In this document: one piece after another, positions 12,233 through 23,139 of the stretch
How the letters are laid out: the number at the start of each line of letters is the position of its first letter
Position numbering within the stretch: position 1 is the stretch's first letter
Assembly (NCBI GenBank): GCA_963921795.1
Contig: OY997657.1
Coordinates: 25,971,581 to 26,035,580 of the forward strand
Source: Nannobrachium achirus
Lineage: Eukaryota; Chordata; Actinopteri; Myctophiformes; Myctophidae
Direction of reading: 5' to 3'
Length of the DNA: 64,000 bases
Position numbers and translations under genes: made by a program
The notes under the pieces: model-generated
The model's database searches: none
Told to the model about the DNA's origin: nothing
The model's input: the letters and a program-made list of their open reading frames with translations, nothing else

Positions 12233-12512
12233 ACTATGCCACAACAGAGAAGTCATTGATTTAATCCTTGGCTGTTGCGCTGGAGCTCATCTTCATCTAC
12301 AGTAATGCTGCAATCATTTACCAGACTCGGGTGCCTTCCAGGGGTCCTTGACACTGACAGGGGGGCTACGTCTCATTTTCACTGTTGTGCACTGTACACA
12401 TCACATCATCATTGTACTGTACTACGACATCTGAAGGCAGCGCTACTCTGCTTTGTGAATGTACTTTAAGTCCACCCCTTTGAAAATGTAAAACCCCCAA
12501 ATGTACTGTATC
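12233..12512. other. No recognised feature
   Basis: Nothing recognisable between the microsatellite and the family D element. Confidence 0.5.
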
Positions 12513-12770
12513 TTATCGTCGTTGTCGGGTGGAAACCTCGTATCTCCAAGTTTCAAATTTGTATGTTCTTTCGCAAAGTAAAGCCCTGCTTCATCGCACA
12601 AGGCCGTCGCACAAAAGTAGTGAAAACAGCAGATCTACAAGCACACAACGCCTCGCGGTGCGAGGCGTTGTGTGCTTGTAGATCGACTGTTTTCACTAGC
12701 TTAAATCATTTTTAAAATGAAAAACGAACGGTTTTGGACATACAAAGTTTTCACCCGACAACGACGTTAT
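12513..12770. mobile_element. TIR element family D, copy 2, with TTAT duplication
   Basis: A 250-bp element (12517-12766) with termini CGTCGTTGTCGGGTGGAAAC and GTTTTCACCCGACAACGACG, perfectly inverted apart from one terminal base. It is flanked by direct TTAT at 12513-12516 and 12767-12770, suggesting a 4-bp target duplication. The module at 12618-12698 is a nearly perfect palindrome that begins TAGTGAAAACAG and ends CTGTTTTCACTA. This is the best-preserved copy of the family here. Confidence 0.85.
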
Positions 12771-13271
12771 GCATCTCCGAAGAACTGAAAAGAAGGAGCA
12801 TGGCAAGGGACAGAAATTGAACAATGCAAATAATAATGCAAATAATGCAAACTATTACATCATCATCTGCGACAGTGTGAATGTAAAACACGTACAACAG
12901 CAGGCCTTGTTGCTGTTATTATATGTTTAATACATACACAAGGCCTTCCACACCATGGACTCAAACATACTCAGTTACAGTACTCGTGTAACTGTGACAT
13001 TAGCCTTTGCTGGCACCTGTGGTGGTTTCATTTCAAGGTAATTAAGATACTTATCTTGTTGTTGTTTTTTCTCAACAGAATAAAATAAATAAGAATATAA
13101 AATGTGTTCAAGTCCCCACGGAGACCAAATTTTGACACATTTCCACACTCAGTTTGAGAGCACCATGTGAAGATGACGGAAAATCACACCACGCCACAGG
13201 GGCCCGCGAAGAAAACTGCACTTTGGTCCAATTTCCAAGCCTGCCTGCCTGCATCTGCTGCCCCCCCCCTC

Positions 13272-13275
<4 letters not shown>
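12771..13275. other. No recognised gene
   Basis: AT-rich sequence without recognised features. Confidence 0.5.

Positions 13276-13351
<76 letters not shown>
13276..13351. repeat. (CA)n microsatellite
   Basis: About 37 CA units running directly into the terminus of a hAT copy. The last eight bases (CACACACA) serve as its left target duplication. Confidence 0.96.
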
Positions 13352-13355
<4 letters not shown>

Positions 13356-13837
13356 GGCGTCACACCAAATTCTGGGCCCTGGGTACAAGGATTCACTGCG
13401 GGCCCCCCATGAATGTTAACTATTGAAAAATAGCAGATATACAAGCTCACAGCGCGGCACCGAGTGCCGCGCTGCGAGCTTGTAGATCTGCTATTTTTGA
13501 AAAATCGTGAAAATGTGTGCAAGAAACCTATGTCAAGGACCCCCATGATGATATGTATTTGGCCACCGATCTCAAAATATTTAGTTCCAGGGACCCCCAG
13601 AAGCAGAATTTGAGTTAGAAATGTTTGCTTAAAAAATACATACAGTATATTCAAATATTTTCACACATTTTCACAACTTTTCAAAAATAGCAGATCTACA
13701 AGCTCGCAGCGCGGCACTCGGTGCCGCGCTGTGAGCTTGTATATCTGCTATTTTTCAATAGATAAAGTTATTAGGGCCCCTCCACCTTGGGCCCCAGTAA
13801 ACTCAGTCCCACTTTCCTACCCCTTGTGACGCCCCTG
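13352..13837 (+). mobile_element. hAT MITE family A, copy 2, inserted in a CA array
   Basis: Begins CAGGGGCGTCACACCAAATT and ends CTTGTGACGCCCCTG. The flanks CACACACA and CACACACG give a near-perfect 8-bp duplication inside the microsatellite. It has two full modules in opposite orientation, at 13425-13499 (tip GCGGCACCGAGTGCCGC) and 13682-13756 (tip GCGGCACTCGGTGCCGC), the second being the reverse complement of the first. Between them lie the family interior motifs GTCAAGGACCCCC and TAGTTCCAGGGACCCCC. Confidence 0.93.
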
Positions 13838-13843
13838 CACACA

Positions 13844-13886
<43 letters not shown>

Positions 13887-13888
13887 TA

Positions 13889-13918
<30 letters not shown>
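13838..13918. repeat. (GCAC)n microsatellite
   Basis: About 20 GCAC units with one TACG interruption, starting immediately at the right end of the hAT copy. Confidence 0.95.
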
Positions 13919-13920
<2 letters not shown>

Positions 13921-13970
13921 GAGGGCAATTCTTTCAACATAAGATGCTGAATTCAAGTTCAGGAGAGTTT

Positions 13971-13974
<4 letters not shown>
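13919..13974. mobile_element. Fragment of hAT-like family F
   Basis: The 55 bases from AGAGGGCAATTCTTTCAACA to GGAGAGTTTGGACA match 11295-11352 and 62086-62141 almost exactly. Microsatellite lies on both sides, so only an internal slice of the element survives. Confidence 0.8.

Positions 13975-14002
<28 letters not shown>
13975..14002. repeat. (CA)n microsatellite
   Basis: About 13 CA units directly after the family F fragment. Confidence 0.93.
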
Positions 14003-14004
<2 letters not shown>

Positions 14005-14365
14005 CAGTCCACCAGCCCCATGGAGGCAGGGAGCCTAAATGCACCATCAGCATTGAGGTTTTGGCTGAGCTGCAACATGGGTATTATGTTCCAAATTCTC
14101 TCCAGCTGGAGTGGGGGAAAGAGCTTGCCCATCTCCCTCTCTTTAGCCCATTACAAAATCACACAAAAAAGTAAAAAAAAAAAAATGCCCCCACTCCTTT
14201 TTACACCCTCCATCCCTCCCTTTCTCATCTTCCTTTTCTCCCCTCTGTCCACAATTCAATGTTTAAACAATCGGAGCGCCTGAGAATTAGTGTCTGAAAT
14301 CCAGGGGGCATCAGGCAAGGCCTTCGTACCGAGGGGGGAGCGGGGGCCATAGCGAGAAAAGAGAG

Positions 14366-14368
<3 letters not shown>

Positions 14369-14406
<38 letters not shown>

Positions 14407-14497
14407 GTGTGTGTGTGCGTGTGTGTGTGTGTGTGTGTATGCGTGTGCGTGTGTGTGTGTGTGCGCGTGCGTGTGTGTGTGTGTGCGTGCGTGCGTG
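14369..14497. repeat. (TG)n/(GCGT)n compound microsatellite
   Basis: TG runs with GC interruptions, ending in GCGTGCGT, which forms the left target duplication of the following hAT copy. Confidence 0.95.
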
Positions 14498-15017
14498 CAG
14501 TGGTGTAAAGTAACTAAGTACATTTACTTAAGTACTGTACTTAAGTACAATTTGGAGGTATTTGTACTTTACTTGGGTATTTCCAATTTCCAATACTTTT
14601 ACTTCTACTCCACTACATCTCGGATCCAAATATTGTACTTTTACTCCACTACATTTATTTGAAAACTTTAGGTACTAGTTACTCTGCAGATATAAATAAC
14701 TATATTATAAAACATACATTAATCCACTTTAGCCATATTTTATACCTAGGCTATTTGAAAATAGGCGATCTACAAGCTCACAACACAACGCGTCGCAACG
14801 CGATGCGTTGTGAGCTTGTAGATTGGCTATTTTCAAACATTTTGTACGTTTACTTTTAGTACTTTAAGTACGTTTTCGTGCCAACACTTTCATACTTTTA
14901 CTCAAGTACATTTTGAATTCCGGACTTTTACTTGTAACGGAGTATTTCTACATTGCCGTATTCTTACTTTTACTTGAGTAAAGAAATGTTAGTACTTTTT
15001 CCACCACTGCGTGCGTG
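14490..15017 (-). mobile_element. hAT-type MITE (AAGTACTTTTACTT family), copy 2, perfect TSD
   Basis: The element is 14498-15009, from CAGTGGTGTAAAGTAACTAA to ACTTTTTCCACCACTG. It is flanked by perfect 8-bp duplications CGTGCGTG (14490-14497 and 15010-15017) taken from a GCGT microsatellite. Relative to the copies at 2630 and 41864 it is in reverse orientation. The module at 14755-14836 is flanked by TTTGAAAATAG and CTATTTTCAAA. Confidence 0.94.
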
Positions 15018-15506
15018 TAAGGGTGGTGCGGGGTGCTGCAGCCTAGAGAGGGAATCGAAGAGGTGGGGGTGGAGGGGGGGGCGAGAGAGCTACTGGGGCA
15101 GGTGCAAGCCGTGCGCATACAAGGTGGCGATTAGGGGGAAAGTGGCCCTGTGTGAGGCCAGAGGAACATCTGTGCCTATTACCACAGCACACAAAAGACT
15201 GGAGTGGGGGGGGGGGGGAAAGACCACGGTCTCCAACATGAACGGGGGCCTCACCAAACACCACAGGGCTGAATTGCATGCCCCAATTTGAGGCTTTCAG
15301 CGCCCGCTCGTCATTAGCATTTGAAAAAGCCAGGCAGGAGCTCTTGCTCGGCGAGTAACTCATTGGGTCGAAGCAAGAGAGTGACTCGGAGTAGGTGGAC
15401 GCGCAACCCCCACTACAACAACCCCATCCAATGCCATAAGCACTCCACTGCCTGCCTGGACAGTATGGGGTCTGCGGAACGCAACATGCTCTGGAGCTCC
15501 ATGTTC
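15018..15506. other. No recognised gene; G-runs
   Basis: Contains G-rich runs (15065-15082, 15206-15219) but no recognised coding sequence. Confidence 0.5.
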
Positions 15507-15954
15507 ACTTTAACTTAGGGTGACCAGATGTCCCGGTTTGGCAGGGGACTGTTCCGTTTTCAAGCTGCGTGTCCCGGTGTCCTGACAAATATCTCTAAAA
15601 CACTAATATGTCCCGGGTTTTCAACATTCACTACGAAATTGTCCCGGTTTTCGCCAGAATTATAATAATAGTAGCTGTTTTCAGTGTCTTGCATAGACAT
15701 TTATCATGTTCTTTTCATGAAAACATGCTCAACTAACCTATCAGAAAACGTGAACAAATTCATTGCGTGTCTGAATTCAACGCTGAGGCTGTTTGTCAAT
15801 CACTCGCTGCGTGTACAGTATGTGCGCGTGCACGAACGTTAGAGAATGGGGAATTAATACTTTAACGTGCGCATTGCTTTTAGGGTCCCGGTTTTGGGCA
15901 ACAGTGGTTCGCGTCCCGGTTTGTGCGGCTAAAAATATGGTCACCCACTTTAAC
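15507..15954. mobile_element. DNA transposon remnant (AGGGTGACCAGATGTCCCGG)
   Basis: The left end TTAGGGTGACCAGATGTCCC and right end AAATATGGTCACCC are inverted. Internal TGTCCCGG motifs recur in both orientations. The same 8-mer ACTTTAAC flanks it at 15507-15514 and 15947-15954, consistent with a hAT-type duplication, with three extra bases (TTA) at the left terminus. No palindromic module and no coding sequence. Confidence 0.75.
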
Positions 15955-16477
15955 CACATGAACCCTAGTGTCCCCGTTCTGGGCGAGTCATAATAGGTGA
16001 GAACATTATAGGCAAAAATAGGCGAACATTCAGCAGATCTACAAGCTTTGAGATTTGGTTTAGAGGGGGAAAAAAGAGGGAACCAAGTGTACCGTATACC
16101 CCTGGGGCCGGAGTCATCGCCATGCTGGCTTGACATTTTTTTGCCACAGACATACAAAATGAGAAAGTCCTGAATGACCATAACAGGTATATGTAACACT
16201 GAGAGTACCAATGGAACATTTGTAGACACTCAGTGTTATGGGGGTCCTTGCAAATGAAACATCTGAGAACCACTAGAACTAGCGGACTACTAATATGCCA
16301 TAGTGACATAGTAAACAAGTGTCATACATACTTAATTGTGTTTTTGTCGTTGACAATTACATTTCTGTTTGGCTTTTAGGCTTTGAAGTTGCACATGGTA
16401 GATATGACACATAACCTAAATATACAAAGAAATTACTGACATATTTGACAACTTTATACTTAAAAAAGAACATTGTT
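15955..16477. other. Mostly featureless; degraded module arm
   Basis: A single degraded module arm (CAGCAGATCTACAAGCTTTG, 16031-16050) is present. Nothing else is recognised. Confidence 0.45.
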
Positions 16478-16565
16478 AGTGGAAATAGCCGATCTACAAG
16501 CTCACAACGCGTCACAACGCGTCGCATCGCAAAGCGTTGTGAGCTTTTAGATCTTCTATTTCAAC
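16478..16565. repeat. Palindromic module with enlarged tip
   Basis: Arms GGAAATAGCCGATCTACAAG and its near complement enclose a tip made of repeated CACAACGCGTC units. The following bases (to about 16672) with ATAATCGCGATTATG motifs and the end TTGTGACAGCCCTAG look like the right end of a hAT element, so this is probably another host family. Its left end is not identifiable. Confidence 0.75.
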
Positions 16566-16781
16566 TATTTTTGACTCAACATGGAAACGATTATGACGAT
16601 TATGAAAAATAATCGCGATTATGTCAAATAATTGCGATTACACGATTATGTAATAATTGTGACAGCCCTAGGTGTGTAAAGAAAAAATCTAGAATTTGCC
16701 ACGGATAAAACCCGAGTCTTGCCACTTTGGCCCTGTACGGACATGTTGATGACCCCTGCCTGCCCTGGGGGACCCCGAACT

Positions 16782-17022
16782 GGGGGCATCTGTAGCTGAA
16801 TGGGTAGTGAGGCCGCCTGGGAAACAGAAGGTCCCCGGCTTGCGTCCCTGCCCCGGTCTGCATGTGGACGTGTCCCTGAGCAAGGCACTTAACCCCTTAA
16901 CAGCTCCCTGAGGCGCTGCCCCTGTATAGCACCCACTGCTCCATGATACTTAGGATGGGTTAAATGCAGATAACCCATTTCACTGTCCCTATGCAAATAT
17001 TCAGTGACAAATACTGAAAAGG
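16782..17022 (+). mobile_element. tRNA-derived SINE
   Basis: The head TGTAGCTGAATGGGTAGTGA resembles a tRNA box A region. The body has CCTGAGCAAGGCACTTAACC and ACTGCTCC, and the tail region GATGGGTTAAATGCAG then TTTCACTGTCC. This order matches a widespread teleost tRNA-derived SINE. The box B region is degraded (GGCTTGCGTCCC). Confidence 0.8.
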
Positions 17023-17051
17023 ACTGCGGACCAAATTATTATAACGTATAT

Positions 17052-17163
17052 CACTGTCGGGCAGAAACCTTGTTTCTCCAAGTTTTACATTTAAAATGTT
17101 TTTTCGTAAAGTAAAGCCCTGCTTCATAACACAAGACAAAAAAATAGCAGATCGCCTATTTTT
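17052..17163 (+). mobile_element. TIR element family D, copy 3, truncated
   Basis: The left terminus CACTGTCGGGCAGAAACCTT and the GTAAAGCCCTGCTTCAT interior match other family D copies. The module (17139-17163) has collapsed to AAAAATAGCAGATCGCCTAT plus T residues, and the right half of the element is missing, replaced by the DNA element that begins at 17160. Confidence 0.8.
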
Positions 17164-18251
17164 AAGTGTGCCTGCCATGCAATGGCAAAACACTTATTGT
17201 AATCCGCCATACTTAATTAGGGTAGTTAATGATCCCACAAATTTGGTGCGCTAATAACTGCCGCACAATTTACGCCACCGCCGCAATATATACATCAAAA
17301 CGTGCGGCTCGGCCAGGAATGGTGTGCTATTACTTTTCTAAGAGAAAATTGATATTAATTTATTAGTGAATTAATTTTACCCATTGACTTATAATGGGAA
17401 TCGCAAAAACTCACATTCAATATTTCTTTTCTCGCAAACCATAGGGGCTACAGTTTCAAAACTTGGAGAGGAGATTTATAATGATATCAAGGATTAAATA
17501 AAAAATAATTTCGTCAGTTGGCCTCATGGTGGCGCTATAACAGTCCACTTTACCTTTCGGCCTGTAACTCTTGAACCGTGGGTCGGAAAATTAAAATTCC
17601 TTTTTCCCTGGATTCCTTGGGTCATGACGCATCTCCTCATATAGGCCACGCCCATTTGCGTCAGGATAGATTTTCCGCCATTTTGAATTTTCTTCAAAAC
17701 ACACTTTTTGCTCCTTTTCCTACATATTTTCTCCAAATGTCACAAAAATCGATACACACGATCTATGGACTCATGCGATAAACATATTTAAACGATATTT
17801 TGATAGTCCATACCGTTCTTCCGTAACAGGGTTCCAAAGTTAGCGGGAGGAGCCCGTTTTGTAAGAAGTAGCCATAAATCACAAACGAAACATCCAGTCA
17901 ACACCAAATTTTAACCACAAGTGGGGGGCGCTATACTGAACATATACCCAAAAGCATTTCCACTTCGACCCATAGGGGGCACCACAAACGCGCAAAACGT
18001 AACCGTTTCATGCCAAAACGTGTTTTTCAGGGGGAACGACCCTCTCAAAACCAAACACAAACGATCTCGGGAGCGACGGGACAACGTAATCGCCTTGCGG
18101 AACTTGTGGGAGGAGCCTATTTCTTAAAAACAAGAAACCATATTGCTAATGCTAACACATGCTAATGCTAACAAATGCTAATGCTAACAAAGATGCTAAT
18201 GTTAACACATACAAGGTTGCACACACTTAGCGAGCTGCAGGCACACTTAAA
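17160..18251. mobile_element. Non-coding DNA element with 16-bp TIRs
   Basis: TTTTAAGTGTGCCTGC at 17160-17175 is matched by GCAGGCACACTTAAAA at 18236-18251. The interior has the teleost repeat motif TGGTGGCGCTATAA (17528-17541) and a GCTAATGCTAAC tandem near the right end. No transposase is recognisable, and the target duplication could not be read. Confidence 0.65.
18140..18206. repeat. (ATGCTAATGCTAACA)n minisatellite
   Basis: About four imperfect units of roughly 15-18 bases near the right end of the surrounding DNA element. Confidence 0.85.
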
Positions 18252-18863
18252 ATTTCTTCGAAATTTTCTTTTCTAGTCTCTATTTTAAAGGACAACTTTG
18301 TTTTTTTACAACAAGGGTTCATATTTTTGATAGTCATTAGAGAAAAGAAAAGATGAGTGTTAAAATGTTTTCATTTACTTCTTTCTATTGTTTTAGCAAT
18401 TTTACTATTTTGATTTTCAGTCTTTTTACTATTTACACCAGCCCCCATAAGTCACATCTGACCATGAAAGATTGCAGTGCATCTTGGGAATGGGCTTATT
18501 GTGTCTAAAAATACATACTTTGATTGAACGATTTGAACGATTTTGATTTGCATGCATGCCCAAAGGTTGGGGGCATGCATGCATGCCGACAACGAGGATA
18601 ATCATTATCAAACATATAATTTTCCGAATGTCTGTCTGAGTGTCTGTCTGAGTGAGTGTCTGTCACAGCGTTTCTCCTCAGTGGCTGGAGCAATTGATCT
18701 GAAATCGCATCATCGCATATGAACACACCTGACAACTGTGAAGCCCGTTTGTCACTTTCACAAATCATATGCTGTATATTAGCATTTTTATTGTGTATCT
18801 ATTCTGCATCTAGCATGAGGCATATCTATTCTGCATCTGGCATGAGGCAACATGTTTAACCAG
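18252..18863. other. No recognised gene
   Basis: AT-rich, with short GCATGCATGC and CTGTCTGAGTGAGTGT motifs. No recognised coding or transposon end. Confidence 0.45.

Positions 18864-18898
<35 letters not shown>
18864..18898. repeat. (TG)n microsatellite
   Basis: About 17 uninterrupted TG units. Confidence 0.95.
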
Positions 18899-18899
<1 letters not shown>

Positions 18900-19865
18900 C
18901 TATTAAACAAAACGGGTATTTCTTACATTGATGCTCCTACATATTATCATGCAAGCACCAGTTAAAGTTACTTTCCATCCCTCAACTGTGTGGTGTGTGC
19001 ACAGTGCACATCCCATAACCCACACACTGCACATCATTTAGGAGCTCATATCTTTGAACGGGTAAGGGCTAGTTAATATGATTAACAAAGTAGGCTACAT
19101 AAGGTGGTTGAGTGGGTAAGATTCTCTAAAAGAAATTCTCTGAAAAAACATGCGTGCGCATACACACACACGCGCGCGTGCACGCGTGTACCGATGCACA
19201 CACACAGAATGTGGAAACATGTTAGATTCCTAATGCCCAGGGGCAACTATAGGACCTTCAGCTTTTCACCAAGAAAGAAACCTGCTCTCTGAACAAGACC
19301 CCAAAGCCTTTTCCAGGCTGTTGATGTATCCTTCCATAACCGGGAATCTGAAATGAATGTTCATTTCATACTTGTTTGAATAACCCTTTTCAAAGTATGT
19401 CAACTTGGTTCAAAAACAGAACTAATGGATGGCATGAAAAGCATGAAAAATAAAACACTTGTTCTGGTGAGCGGCGCATCAAACTTGTATACTGGATCGC
19501 ACTCTTTTTCAGAAGTGAGGACTCCGGGGGAAGGGAGACGCATTACTTATTTAAACGCCACAAGGCTTATATCTGTTTGCTTAAATATTCCAATTCATTC
19601 CAAGACAGTAAGTGCCTTGCTGGAGTGAATTATGTATGGTAAATCAGGGTGCTGAGTTATTAGTCATGACATCATAAGGTTCTGCCTGAGTCAATACATT
19701 CCTCTTAGAGATGGGTATCATCTGGAGAGGAAAGAGCGGTGAAGCTGGCAATCAGACAGTCATTCCCCAGGTGAGCAACACAACTTACACAGCCAGTGTA
19801 GAGTGAACACGGTGGGAAAGTCAACAAATACTTCATAGACACACATACCGCAAAGTTTGCAAAGA
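18899..19865. other. No recognised feature
   Basis: A short CA/CG-rich segment at 19150-19205 is the only low-complexity sequence. Nothing coding was recognised. Confidence 0.45.
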
Positions 19866-20325
19866 AACTAAAGCAGGGGTCTTCAACGTTTTCAGGCCAT
19901 GGACCCCTTTGTTGAGAGAGAGATGAAGCAGGGACCCCTACAACCTTTTCATAGATTCCATATAGTAGTTTCATCGTTTGACAGCACAATCATCAGTTTA
20001 TTTTGGATTAGTGTCAATTTGTGTTTTCAGATATTTAACCACTTGAAAAGTCAATACTCTGTACTTAGTCTGCTTTTTTCCCCTCTACACCAAATCTCTT
20101 TGCCAAAAATAGCCGATCTACAAGCTCGCAGCGCAAGGCGTTGTGAGCTTGTAGATCGGCTATTTTTGGCAAAAGTTCTCAGGATATGGACACTAGGGTT
20201 CAAGTGGTTAATAAAAAAAAGGAGAAAAAAGTTTCTATCACACAAAGATTTGGAGGACCCCCGGTAGTAACCCTGAGGACCCCCTAGGGGTCCCGGACCC
20301 CCTGTTGAAGACCCTTGAACTAAAG
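19866..20325 (+). mobile_element. hAT MITE family C (CAGGGGTCTTCAACG), perfect TSD
   Basis: The element is 19874-20317, from CAGGGGTCTTCAACGTTTTC to CCCTGTTGAAGACCCTTG, flanked by perfect AACTAAAG duplications (19866-19873, 20318-20325). The module at 20099-20173 is the most extended palindrome of the set. Its symmetry runs out to TTTGCC on the left and GGCAAA on the right, bases not shared with other families. No coding. Confidence 0.93.
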
Positions 20326-20803
20326 TGAATGGAAAAGTAATGATCTGTGTCTGCATGATAATATTTTAGATACAATAAATGACAATAGCGCTGCTCAGGT
20401 ATAGGGTTCATGTGGTTAAAGTGGACATGAAACTCCAGAGCTTGTTGTGTTCTGCTGATCTCTGTCATATTATACGATCCTGTCTATTGACTGACCAAGT
20501 TCCAAAGAATACTGTGGTTATCTTGCCACTGGAATCCAGTATGATTCGAAGTTGCTAAAGTTGCTTGAGATAGATTATCCAATACAGTGACCAGTATTCT
20601 TTCTTACTTTTCTTTTTTTCAAAGTCACATTGTTGTGTTTAATGCATATTAAAGCATTGATTGATTTGAAAAGTCTAGCTGAAAATAGCCTGGAGACCCT
20701 ATCTGTGTTTATGTACAATAATGATATTATGTACTGTATTGACTCTGATATGTCCTCAACGGAAAACAAAACGGGAAAAGTAAATTTGACTGTTGGCACC
20801 AGT
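20326..20803. other. No recognised feature
   Basis: AT-rich DNA between the hAT copy and the minisatellite. Confidence 0.45.
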
Positions 20804-21435
20804 CTGTTGACCACTGAGACACACCGCTGTACTCTCCCCTTCCCCAGTATGTGTTGACCACTGAGACACAACTCTGTACTCTCCCCTTCACCAGTCTGTT
20901 GACCACTGAGACACACCGCTGTACTCTCCCCTTCACCAGTCTGTTGACCACTGAGACACACCACTGTACTCTCCCCTTCACCAGTCTGTTGACCACTGAG
21001 ACACACCGCTGTACTTTCCCCTTCCCCAGTCTGTTGACCACTGAGACACACCACTGTACTCTCCCCTTCACCAGTCTGTTGACCACTGAGACACACCACT
21101 GTACTCTCCCCTTCACCAGTCTGTTGACCACTGAGACACACCACTGTACTCTCCCCTTCACCAGTCTGTTGACCACTGAGACACACAGCTGTACTCTCCC
21201 CTTCACCAGTCTGTTGACCACTGAGACACACCGCTGTACTCTCCCCTTCCCCAGTCTGTGTTGACCACTGAGACACACCGCTGTACTCTCCCCTTCCCCA
21301 GTCTGTTGACCACTGAGACACACCGCTGTACACTCCCCTTCCCCAGTCTGTTGACCACTGAGACACACCGCTGTACTCTCCCCTTCCCCAGTCTGTGTTG
21401 ACCACTGAGACACACCGCTGTACTCTCCCCTTCCC
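20804..21435. repeat. 45-bp minisatellite, 14 units
   Basis: Fourteen units, each centred on CTGTTGACCACTGAGACACA and then GTACTCTCCCCTTC(A/C)CC. Most are 45 bases, a few are 46-47 (CTGTGTTG variants). Because 45 is a multiple of three, several frames stay open on both strands, including 228- and 276-codon minus-strand frames. They have no start context or flanking exon structure and I regard them as artefacts. Unit variants (CACCGC, CACCAC, CACAGC) show internal homogenisation. Confidence 0.97.
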
Positions 21436-21440
21436 TGTTC

Positions 21441-21560
21441 TTAAAGGAGTAGTTCACCCAAAAAACGACTTATTTCTATCAATTACACACCCTGTAACAC
21501 GTGAAGCGCCTTGAATTCATGGAGATGTCTTTGTTGTTGTCTCATTCCTAAGGCAATAAT
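21441..21560 (+). mobile_element. TTAA element family G, left end only
   Basis: TTAAAGGAGTAGTTCACCCA matches the left end of the elements at 29023 and 39060. The matching right end is not found downstream, so this copy is truncated or diverged. Confidence 0.7.
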
Positions 21561-21595
21561 TTGATGAACGGCGGAGACTCAAAGGGTATACAGTA

Positions 21596-21645
21596 TACCC
21601 CTGGGGGACCCCCAACCGGGGGCATCTGTAGCTGAGTGGGTGGGA
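21596..21645 (+). mobile_element. SINE head fragment
   Basis: GGGGGCATCTGTAGCTGAGTGGG matches the head of the SINE at 16782 (allowing one base) and then diverges. Only the tRNA-like start is present. Confidence 0.6.
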
Positions 21646-22139
21646 GAATCAAAGAGTCTCCTACTGAGTCTCCTATTAACCCATGACCCGGTCATCACAT
21701 TAACGGCCCAGGAACGGATCGCGCACGCGAAACGCACAGGGACATGATGCGTCAGCCGAATCTCCCACTCTAAGCCAATGCAGATTGAGAATTTCACTGG
21801 GAACTGGGGTGAGTAAAACAACCCGGAATGGTAATGGGGGATGAAGACCACGTGATATAGCGCTGGATGTCTGGTAAAATGAATGCGGTTCAGATCATAA
21901 TATAATAATAGAAATTTCACGGCTAATCTACCAACAACCATTCTATTTCGGGCTGGCAAAGAGTTAAAAGCTCCATTCGGACGCCGTAACCTTCTCAACA
22001 CTGATACTTTTTAGGAAATCAAAAAAAAAAGAACCTGTGTACCAATGGATCCAATGTTAGTACTTTTAAATGGTTAAATATTTATATATAAAAAAAATAA
22101 AAAAAATCTAAATGTTTCCAAAATAGCAAAAGAATACAA
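21646..22139. other. No recognised feature
   Basis: Ends in A/T-rich low-complexity sequence (22015-22110). Confidence 0.45.
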
Positions 22140-22142
22140 AAC

Positions 22143-22500
22143 TATTGTGGCCTCCTGGTGGCGCTATAATAGGCCAATGTGAAAAGGGTGCCGTGTCTTC
22201 TTCGGCCTTTCACAGCATGATTGCTTTCTACATGATTGTGTTCCAAAAATGTGTTTTGCAAAAGTCGACCTGCTGGTGGCCCAATGTGGAAAAAATTGGG
22301 GCGGAGGTTCTGCTCTGGCACCAAGGGAGTGTGCGTGCACAGTCTCGCTGACATTGTGCCAATGGTACCAGAGATTAGCTGTTCACAGACCGGAAGGACG
22401 GACACACACACGGACGGACGTACGGACAGAAAGAAAGACAGGGTGCAAAACATAGTCTCTCCCCTTGCCTTCCGCCTGGCGGAGACAATAAGACATGACA
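22143..22500. repeat. Interspersed repeat with TGGTGGCGCTATAA motif
   Basis: GGCCTCCTGGTGGCGCTATA is also found with few changes at 17520-17541. The right part has CGGACGGAC-type tandem sequence (22388-22430), a common feature of a teleost dispersed repeat. Ends are not defined. Confidence 0.55.
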
Positions 22501-22583
22501 TTTGGAGATAAAGGTTTCTGGCCAAAAGCTATGGTTTCCTCTGTTTCACAAGGCCAGAGCCCAATCACTCCCTCTGCTGGACC

Positions 22584-22626
22584 TGCAGGACAGTCTTCTC
22601 AGGACAACTGAGAAGACTGTCCTGCA
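22584..22626. other. Perfect 19-bp hairpin with 5-base loop
   Basis: TGCAGGACAGTCTTCTCAG is followed by the loop GACAA and its exact reverse complement. It is unrelated to the palindromic module. The stem is too short for a canonical pre-miRNA. Confidence 0.9.
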
Positions 22627-22892
22627 ACCAAGAACACCAAAGGCACACTTCATGTTAAGTGTGCTTTGTTCTCTGGAACTCTGAATGAAATTAATCCCCC
22701 CCCTTAAACTTTTGTAGAAGCTATAAAGGGTAATTAAAACACATCGATTTGTAATCATTTTTAATACCACATTTGAGCTGTACGGGTCCTTTACTACACA
22801 GAGAGTTGGTGTGTAGAGTCTAAGTGGTTTTAATAATACATTTATAATTTTAACATTTTGAACCCTTTATTATTCACATTTCACATAATATA

Positions 22893-23139
22893 GTGTCACT
22901 GTCGGGGCAGAACCCTTGTATCTCCAAAGTTTCAAATTTGTATATTTCTTTCGTAAAGTAAAACCCTGCTTCGTCATACAAGACCATCGCACAAAAGTAG
23001 TGAAAACAGCAGATCTACAAGCACACAGCGCCTCGCGGTGCGAGGCGTTGTGTGCTTGTAGATCGGCTGTTTTCACTAGTTTAGTCATTTTTTTAAATGA
23101 ACGGTTTTGGACATACAAGGTTTCCACCCGACAACGACG
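22893..23139. mobile_element. TIR element family D, copy 4
   Basis: Left end GTCACTGTCGGGGCAGAACC, right end ACAAGGTTTCCACCCGACAA. The module at 22998-23078 is nearly perfect, with the same arm variant (CACACA against TGTGTG) as the copies at 9546 and 12618. The target duplication is unclear because the outer bases have diverged. Confidence 0.83.

Noticed and set aside
20575..21457. 276- and 228-codon minus-strand frames with repeated Gly-Gln-Gln-Thr-Gly-Glu type units
   Set aside because: Produced by a minisatellite whose 45-base period is a multiple of three. Several frames on both strands are open, and there is no exon context.
22584..22626. microRNA precursor
   Set aside because: The stem is only 19 bp with a 5-base loop, well below the usual precursor length, and the flanks do not extend the stem.
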